This document shows positions 57,242 through 64,000 of a stretch of DNA of 64,000 nucleotides, one piece after another. Where the stretch lies: the NCBI RefSeq assembly GCF_963675165.1, contig NC_087392.1, positions 3,927,442 to 3,991,441 of the forward strand. Direction: 5' to 3'. The notes under the pieces were generated by a model. That model was not told the origin of the DNA and made no database searches. It worked only from the letters and a program-made list of their open reading frames with translations. Numbering within the stretch: position 1 is the stretch's first letter; the number at the start of each line of letters is the position of its first letter. This stretch comes from Halichondria panicea (Eukaryota > Porifera > Demospongiae > Suberitida > Halichondriidae). The position numbers were made by a program, and so were the translations under genes.

Positions 57242-58894
57242 AGCTATTGACTTGTTAGCAAACTATAAGTTGTACAGTTTAAGCTTGGTTGTATGGTTTT
57301 TGTGTTCTTGTTGGGTGTGTTAGGCATTTGTTATTTGCAGAGTATAGATATTCTAGCCGGATGTGCATCGTTAAACTTTGGTTTCAAAGCCTTATTTTGG
57401 TTTTTTGTGGTCTTGTGAGCGTATGCAAATTTCTATCATCAGATACCATATTAGTTGTTGTGTTACAATAACAGTTATTGCCATAATTATAAGCTTTGTG
57501 GTACTTCTTTATTATGTATATTAATATGTGTGTATATACAATGCAGTACTCTTACTGTGTCAAGGTGTATAATGCATACATATTCACTATCAGAATACGC
57601 CTTAGCCGGGAGCTTGGTGGGAAAGTCAGGAAAATGGGAATTTCTGTCAGCAAAAATAATACAAGGTCACAACTGAAAATAATAGAATACTTTTTCGCAA
57701 AACTTATTTACTTTTCCGCTTATAATTATGTGTTGGTGTTCAATCAGTTCACAAGATGCTCGAAAATCTTGTTTACAATGATGCTTGACAATTTTGAGGT
57801 GTTTCTACGGCAACAATACCACACCCACATTCAACAGGACGGCCATGCAGACAGCCATCACTGAGACGTGACTTGGTGCTACTTTGTAGCTGATAAGAGG
57901 ATTGGAGGGAGCTCTTCCATTATTTTAATACAGTAGAGCCTCATCAAGTGGAAAGTCAGTTTTCAGTTATCGTACGTATTGAGTGCTTTGACTCCAGGCA
58001 ACACAAGGACAGTTCAATAAACAGTAGAGTATCTTCATGATGTTCCTTCTATCAAAAGTACCTGTAATATATACACACTAGCGTACTGAGCCTGCATGTC
58101 CATTATCTGTAGTAGCTAATGTTTGACTAGACAGATCACCATGTTCTTCTTGTCATGTGTGGAATGCTGCCTGCTACACTCTCAAAATCGCAGGGAAATA
58201 CTGGCTAATGAAATGGTGATCCTGTCTCGTAGTGCATGTGTATATGCATAACGTATAATTTATGTAGTTAAGGTGCTGCAACCTGTTCTTTTTGGTTAGG
58301 GGAAATCAGAATGTGATGTTGTCTAGACTAGACCAAACCCTGTTTGTGTGTATTTGCATAATTATACTGTGTGGCTATATAATTAGCTTTACCCTTTTAG
58401 ACTGTTTAGACTTTCACTTTGTGGGGGGCAAATAATACACATCCACTTTTATAAAGGCATTAATAAGTTTCCTGGTGTATTTTCAATTTCCTTGTTCACA
58501 ACCATACACACACATTATACCTGAGGGAATACCCATTGTATATTGCCACCAGATTTGCTTTATTAAAAGCAATGCTACAAACGCTACAAAGTTCTTTGTG
58601 AGCTTAATCCACAGTCTGGTTAGCGAACTAATATAACTTAGCCATAGAAACGGTGATGGTTTTAAAATGCTTGTTGGGTGTTAGATATTTGCTGACGTGG
58701 ATGCTTAATTTGTATGGTCAGATTCAATTAAGTATCGGCCTTTTTTGCATAATGAAAACAATAATTATAGCTATGATATTAACAACATGTCATTGTTAAC
58801 ACATAACCCTTATATCAATCTTAATTGTGTATTGTGTATCTGCATGTGCATTGTGTACGTCTTGTACCACATACTGAGCACTCCCTATCCACTA
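57242..58894. other. Spacer in kinase array
   Basis: 57250-57360 is the copy-4 5' flank (tgtacagtttaagctt, ttgggtgtgttagg). About 58625-58700 repeats that flank (gatggttttaaaatgcttg, ttgggtgttagatatttgc) without a kinase gene behind it, so an array copy seems to have been lost or the flank was duplicated. 57590-57650 holds the array-unit repeat (tacgccttagccgggagc). No gene recognised. Confidence 0.5.
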
Positions 58895-59128
58895 CAGGTG
58901 ATGAGCTCAACATAAGGATAGACGTGATGGTAGACCTTCGCAAGGCCACCAACCATCCCCTACTTCTGAGACACCACTATATACACTGAACACCCTACAT
59001 TGCATGATGAAGGCCAGGGTCCTGTTACAGAGATGCATGCTCCCAACCTCGAGTGGGAGGATATGAGTGATCTGTCCAACTTTGAGCTGCATATAACCTC
59101 TGAACACAACAAGATGTATGTGTGTGTG
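58895..59128 (+). pseudogene. SMARCAD1-type helicase exon relic 3
   Basis: Best preserved at its start: after cactacag it keeps gatgagctcaac, then VDLRKATNHPLLLRHH in one frame (gtagaccttcgcaagg onwards), the residues around the NHPLL motif of SMARCAD1. Later blocks (tgggaggatatgagtg, ccaactttgagctgca) give WEDMS and NFELH but in shifted frames with stops. Confidence 0.75.
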
Positions 59129-59304
59129 TTTATTGTCAATGTGCATGGGTTGTATATAGCCTAGTTCCCGTGCAGTTTTTTTCTTCTAATGTAACGCAAT
59201 ATCGACAAATAATTACGTCTATAATTATTATACACTGTTTTTGATGCGCTTCGGTGCTTGTTAGCTGTACAGTAAATCTCTTTACTGCCCCTGTCATGCT
59301 CAAA

Positions 59305-59436
59305 CCTTGTACAGGCTAAGAGGAGACTCATGCTCACGGGGACTCCACTACAGAACAACCTGCTGGAGCTCATGTCTCTACTCAGTTTCGTCCGTTCTCT
59401 GCTGAAATCAGAAAGACCTTCTCTGGAGCTATAGGG
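59305..59436 (+). pseudogene. SNF2 helicase motif III relic
   Basis: Reads [20 protein letters not shown] and continues SLLSFVR, the SNF2 motif III region, clearly of SMARCAD1 type (LLELMSLL). A cag acceptor precedes it, and the sequence then decays to a stop near 59430. In an intact gene this exon lies upstream of the NHPLL exon; here it lies downstream of relic 3, so the exon order is scrambled by duplication. Confidence 0.8.
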
Positions 59437-60706
59437 TGAGTGATTCGATAGTACCGTAACTTGAAGTTGTATAGTCCAATTGCAATCATTTACGGTGAGC
59501 TCTACATTAATTTCAGACTTTTAAACTGCATATACAGTGTGTATTTCAGCTCACAAATGTCCCCTGTACATGCAGTTTATGGTCCTAGGCCAATTTTTTC
59601 TCTACTAGAATTAAACATTGGGTCGAAAAAAGGCTGGTGATAGTGTGCATGCGATTCAGAATAATATTATGGGTAATCGTATACGTAGTACAAACATAAA
59701 ACTTTTATCAAATTATACCGTAAAGTACAGTATATAGACTCTCGCTAACCCGGCTCTTCGAATTACGGTCACCTAGATACCCGCCGTTTTGTTTGGCACG
59801 TATTGTTAGCTAGATCATTACTTCACAAAACTCCATGGTCGTATTTAGGGTCTGTCAGTGAGGGGGGTGGGGGATAAGCTTCTCCCCTTAACACTTTAGT
59901 TTCCCCCCTCCACTTAAAACTAGAGAAGGTCTACCATCTACATTCAAATTGCATTTTGAGAAGCTAAGTGCAGGATCCTCGGACCCCTGGCTACCTCGCC
60001 CAACACTTGGCAGGTGCAAAGGTATTTTCCAAACGAGATGATGCCAATTCCGGATTTTGGCAAATCTATCCAGCTCACTACTTCTGAGGTTACCATTAGC
60101 GTTATCGTCAGCCCCAGTTGTTTTGCCCATCATGTATTGACTAGGCCACACCAAGTTAATTTCCTGTTTCTCATCGCCTCCCTCATACAGATTTCAGGAA
60201 ACTACCGTACCCTAAAACACACACAAGAACTTTGAACCTTTAATTTTTAAACTTAAGTTTTTCACATGTAGAAAGTTGCATATTTGCCATAGTGTCTCTG
60301 TGCTAGACTTTAAAATGTAGCTCTAGAGCTCTAGATCTCTTTTCTTTCTTGTTATTGGGGAGGCAAGTTAGTGGGGTCATGTACCACCTTCATTTCATTA
60401 CTTTTACAACCTCCAAATTGCATCACATGATGGTCATTTCCGGTTACAAATACACCTTGTGTTTTCAGCCACACTGTTTGTTTTTGTTGCGCTTTCCTGC
60501 TTACGATTTCTGGTTCAAGAATGATGAGAAACATGAAATTAACTTGGTATGGCCTTATAGAGAAGGTACATTTTAACTATTAGTAAACGTATCTAAAGCT
60601 CTATAGCTAGACCATAAGAACCACACTTCACATTTTGATGATATCTTTCAACATAATCAATAATTTTGTATTGCACACTACAATAAGCAAAAGAATAACT
60701 TAGGCA
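59437..60706. other. Spacer with transposon fragments
   Basis: 59630-59690 is a lone end of the 1-499 foldback family (ggtgatagtgtgcatgcg, gggtaatcgta). 59738-59850 is a piece of the pogo-like MITE (gactctcgctaacccgg, tttggcacgtattg). 59855-59930 is G- and C-rich like the inner part of the ggtgtcatacagg family. No gene recognised. Confidence 0.5.
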
Positions 60707-62890
60707 CTATACAAAAGTAACTATTTCACATTTTCTCCATGTATCATCTCCTCCCACCGCCATCAGTTTGTTCCCAGGGAGGGCAGCAGTGTAGCATACT
60801 GATCGAGGTGTTAACATTTTACTAACGACAGTCCATGATGTCTCGTTGTACTGATATATTTCATTATTGTCATCTATGTTCCTCCCACCCACTGCCAGCA
60901 GGTGGCCATTGACGGTTACAAGAGAGGAATAGCTAACTGGCAAAGGGGCAATATTCTCCCATATATCTGAGCCTGGCTGGGACTGAGTTAGTTGTCTTAA
61001 TGAGCATTTGTATACTGAATACTTTTCTTGGTCATCACTAGCTCGTGGATGTATGTATACATAGTCTCCACAGATCGTTGTTGATGTGTGATTGGTTGGC
61101 ACAGGTAGTGAGCTAACAATAGACCATTGCATATTAGCAGTGTTTAATATTTCGACTGTATTTAAAATCCTTAAATAATATCCCCCAGCCACTACAAGTG
61201 TGTTGTTAGCGTACACAGCTCCAGATCTCCACCGTCCGGTTGGCATGGGAGGGAAGTGTTTGACCCATTCGTTGTTAATGTAGCTGTAGAGTTTGTTACT
61301 ATAGCGCTGTGTGCTTGACACTCCCCCCACAGTTGTGAGCATGTCATCAACACTCACAATAGTGAAGTACCCTGTGTTAGGGCAAAGTGGTAACTCGTGC
61401 CAATGATTGTTGCTAAACTCATAGACAGTTTTGCTTCCGTATGAATTAAAGTATGCCTTGTCTCTAATTGCAGCTGATGATCCATACCTCATACCAACAG
61501 GTGCATCAGGTAGTGACTCTAGTGTAACAGGTTGTATTGGTATATCTTGCTCATCTTGCAATGCGACTTGGTGCATTCGAGTTGATAAATCGTGAATTTC
61601 CTCGTTCTTGCTTGCCAACATTTGTCTCAGTTGAGTCACTTCTCTGTCTCGTTGATCGATGGCTTGTTGGAGGGCAGCAGTATTCTCTTCGCTTGATTGC
61701 AACTCTTGGTTGAGTCTCCTCAGCTGTCTCTCCCTGGCTTCAGTCTCATGTTGAAGGGTTTGGTTTTCTTGTGTTTGTTGCCCTAGTCTTATAGTTAGTT
61801 GATCGTTTTCAATTTCTTTTGTATGTAACTGTTCATTTTTGTGGATGATTGTTTCTTGGTATTCTATTATAATCTCTTGATTTGCTTGTATTTGTTCACC
61901 TTTAGCTGTAATTTGTTCATCTTTCTCTCTGAGCATCTGGTACAGGTCTTCTTGTGAGCTTTCTTGGTACCGTGGTGTCCTCTTGAGAGCATGTAGTGTT
62001 TGGCAAAGCTCATGGGAAGATGGTCGTTCAACATCTCTGTCTTTGAGGCAGTGACGAACAATCGGCAGTAGAGGGTGGGTGGGCTCAATTAGTCTGATGT
62101 GAAATTGTCTTCTATCTATCTCAGGTACTGGAACATACGCTCGAATTGCTTGATTCGGAAATTGTAGATCAAACACTTCTCTTGTTTCAAATCGATCAGT
62201 TGGCTTTGGAAAGTGTCGAGTTGTGATCTGAACTAGCAAAACACCAAATGAGAAGTTGTCTAGATGCTCTGTGTACACTGGTGGTTCGTTTAGTGCCTCG
62301 GGTGACATGAAGGCTGGTGTTCCCGGGCATGTGGTCATTGTAGCTAGTCGATTGACGTTTATGTCCCTGAATTTGGACATTCCGAAATCGGTGATTTTGG
62401 CTCGACTGCCTGCAATCAGTAGGACATTGTTACTGGAGAGGTCGCGATGGATGATCCCATTGGAGTGGAGAAAGGTAAGTGCTTGAGCTATGTCATAGGA
62501 GAGGTTGATTTGGATGTGATAGGGAATGTCTCCAGGTGATGACTCCAGGAAGTGTGTCAGACTCTCGTCCATGAGTTCCATGAGAAGAACTGGTGCATTT
62601 GTGTCGGGATCGCGATACGTCCCTAGGTACTGTACAATGTTGGGGTGGTTGATGCGACTCAGAAATGCACACTCTGTTTCGAATCTTCTAAACGGGTGTC
62701 TATGTTCTTTGCCAGGATCGGGAGCAATCATTTGGAAGAGCACTGGATAGAGTAGCTTGGCAGCACAGAGTAGCTGGTCACACTTGGCTTTACACACTGC
62801 CCCATAGGAGCCAGTACCAAGGGTGTCATTCTTGAAGAGTTGCACATTTTGGAAGATGTACTCTTGTTCACGGCCATTTCTATCAGCCAT
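60707..62890 (-). CDS. Kinase/coiled-coil/Kelch protein, array copy 5
   Basis: Single exon, 727 codons, MADRNGREQEY start. Kinase motifs intact (glycine loop 25-32, K45, HRD 148-150, DFG 168-170, PGTPAFMSPEA). The C-lobe segment (RFETREVFDLQFPNQAIRAY) is distinct from both other types. The coiled coil has its own repeat arrangement (AKGEQIQANQEI, HKNEQLHTKEI). Kelch repeats carry VVAGGYYL, LAVGGRNI and AVGGDDTWRKCE. A SMARCAD1-type relic lies about 450 bases upstream on the other strand. Cytosolic by lack of a signal peptide; role unknown. Confidence 0.9.
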   Translation of the reverse strand: MADRNGREQEYIFQNVQLFKNDTLGTGSYGAVCKAKCDQLLCAAKLLYPVLFQMIAPDPGKEHRHPFRRFETECAFLSRINHPNIVQYLGTYRDPDTNAPVLLMELMDESLTHFLESSPGDIPYHIQINLSYDIAQALTFLHSNGIIHRDLSSNNVLLIAGSRAKITDFGMSKFRDINVNRLATMTTCPGTPAFMSPEALNEPPVYTEHLDNFSFGVLLVQITTRHFPKPTDRFETREVFDLQFPNQAIRAYVPVPEIDRRQFHIRLIEPTHPLLPIVRHCLKDRDVERPSSHELCQTLHALKRTPRYQESSQEDLYQMLREKDEQITAKGEQIQANQEIIIEYQETIIHKNEQLHTKEIENDQLTIRLGQQTQENQTLQHETEARERQLRRLNQELQSSEENTAALQQAIDQRDREVTQLRQMLASKNEEIHDLSTRMHQVALQDEQDIPIQPVTLESLPDAPVGMRYGSSAAIRDKAYFNSYGSKTVYEFSNNHWHELPLCPNTGYFTIVSVDDMLTTVGGVSSTQRYSNKLYSYINNEWVKHFPPMPTGRWRSGAVYANNTLVVAGGYYLRILNTVEILNTANMQWSIVSSLPVPTNHTSTTICGDYVYIHPRASDDQEKYSVYKCSLRQLTQSQPGSDIWENIAPLPVSYSSLVTVNGHLLAVGGRNIDDNNEIYQYNETSWTVVSKMLTPRSVCYTAALPGNKLMAVGGDDTWRKCEIVTFV

Positions 62891-63345
62891 TGTTTTAGGT
62901 TTCCTTACTAACCAAACATACTAACCAAACCGGCTTTGCAAATTATACAGCTGTATTTTAATTTTTCAGTTTAGAGTAATTATTAACAGTTTGTTTTCTC
63001 ACTATCTCATATACACATACAAACGTTTTCATTTTTCATTCTGTGGACTGAGTCAATTCCCCCTTGTGTTTCATATAATTATAAGGTCGCTTTGCAAATA
63101 ATTATGTGGAAGGTTATACGTTAGGCTGTCTCAGAATGAAATGCATAACGATAATAAAGGACTGGAATGTTTCCATAAGTTTGCAATTGCAATAGCAGTT
63201 CTTAATAGGTGTATACAGTCTATTTGTATCCTCTGTAAAATGTGACTGGCTAACTATTATTGTGATGCTATCAAAATCGTAAAATACTAATGCACACTTT
63301 TTGAACGTATTTGTACTACATACTGAGCACCTCCTATCCACTACA
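62891..63345. other. 5' flank of copy 5
   Basis: AT-rich, no exon recognised. A promoter for copy 5 is expected here but no core element can be pointed to. Confidence 0.35.
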
Positions 63346-63540
63346 GATGATGAGCTCAACAAGAGGATGGACGAATGGTGGACCTTCGCCAGGCCGCCAA
63401 CCATCCCCTACTTCTGAGACACCACTACACTGACGACACCCTATATACACTGCATGGTGGGGGCCATCCTAAAAGGAGTCCAGTCACAGATGCTCATCCT
63501 AACCTGCATGGTGTGGGAGCCTCTTCCTCAGAGGGTGAGT
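63346..63540 (+). pseudogene. SMARCAD1-type helicase exon relic 4
   Basis: After cactacag: DDELNKRMD, a one-base break, then MVDLRQAANHPLLLRHHYTDD and TLYTLH in frame, then MLKxPVTDAHPNL-like sequence with further breaks, and a splice-donor-like gtgagtg at 63534. It corresponds to the SMARCAD1 exon with NHPLL and the acidic block. Relics 1 to 4 are copies of this same exon. Confidence 0.78.
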
Positions 63541-63640
63541 GTACACTGCACGTTGAGTTTGTACGACAATTAGACAATTTGTCGCACATTTTTTTGCTCA
63601 GCTATTAAAATAAGAAAATATACACCAACGAAATTACTCG

Positions 63641-64000
63641 CTATGCAGCAACTCTTAACAAAACAATTTTGTTCGTGTACAGTATACTATACAAGAAGAA
63701 CAAGTTAGGCACTATGCAAAGTAATATTTCACATTTTCTTAGTGTATGATTTCCTCCCACCACCATCAGTTTGTTCCCAGGAATGACAGCAGTTAGGCAC
63801 GATGATCGAGGTGTCGACATTAGGCTGACAACAGTCCATGATGTCATGTTGTACTGATATAATATTATGTCCTTATGTCTATTAATGGAGTAATCCCTCC
63901 CACCCACTGCCAGCAAATGGCCATTGACAGTAACAAGAGAGGACCAGCTAACTGGCAAGGTGGAAATCTTCTCCCATATAGCTGAGCTTGGCTTGGGACT
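63641..64000 (-). pseudogene. Kinase/Kelch array copy 6, 3' end, frameshifted
   Basis: Only the last propeller part is inside the window (SSAIWEK, LAVGGRDY, VVGGNHTLRKCE). Relative to the other copies one extra t near 63992 (ggcttggg for ggctggg) shifts the upstream frame, and the normal end is replaced by CIVPNLFFLYSIL and more, from a second shift. It may be a pseudogene, or the changes may be sequencing errors. The 5' part lies beyond the window. Confidence 0.7.

Overview
The window looks like nuclear DNA of a marine invertebrate, most likely a demosponge. This is an inference from three things: intron-rich animal genes on an AT-rich background, dense miniature transposons, and gene families (MACPF plus apextrin C-terminal domain, expanded TKL-type kinases) that are common in sponges and other marine invertebrates. 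It resembles what I know of Amphimedon queenslandica, but I could not run a search to confirm the species. There are no bacterial operons, CRISPR arrays or phage genes.

Layout. (1) 1-3.2 kb: an almost gene-free block of foldback and miniature inverted-repeat elements (MITEs). (2) 3.2-14.0 kb, minus strand: a 14-exon-plus gene for an SGSM1/2-type RUN-TBC Rab GTPase-activating protein, with at least six transposon families in its introns. (3) 15.5-25.4 kb, minus strand: a complete 21-exon gene for translation initiation factor eIF5B (1065 codons; every exon phase joins). (4) 25.4-30 kb: repeats, then an inverted duplication of about 1.1 kb that carries a signal-peptide exon at each end. (5) 30.0-35.2 kb, plus strand: an 11-exon secreted MACPF-ApeC (apextrin-like) gene of 703 codons, with a transposon nested inside another transposon in one intron. 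(6) 35.4-36.6 kb, minus strand: a decayed Ty3/Gypsy pol fragment. (7) 36.6-40 kb: repeats. (8) 40.0-64.0 kb, minus strand: a tandem array of five complete, intronless kinase/coiled-coil/Kelch genes plus a sixth cut off by the window edge. Between them, on the plus strand, lie repeated decayed pieces of a SMARCAD1-type SNF2 helicase gene.

How the parts may relate. SGSM and eIF5B are ordinary housekeeping genes. The apextrin-like gene and the kinase-Kelch array are lineage-specific. A secreted pore-forming effector next to an expanding family that joins a kinase, a length-variable coiled coil and a beta-propeller would fit an innate-immunity neighbourhood, but that is inference from architecture only. 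The array also shows recombination: copy 2 matches copy 4 in the kinase C-lobe segment but copy 1 across the whole propeller. The helicase relics mark the unit that was duplicated.

The main novelty candidates are the mosaic kinase-Kelch array, the co-duplicated helicase relics, the head-to-head signal-peptide exons, and several nested or palindromic transposons.
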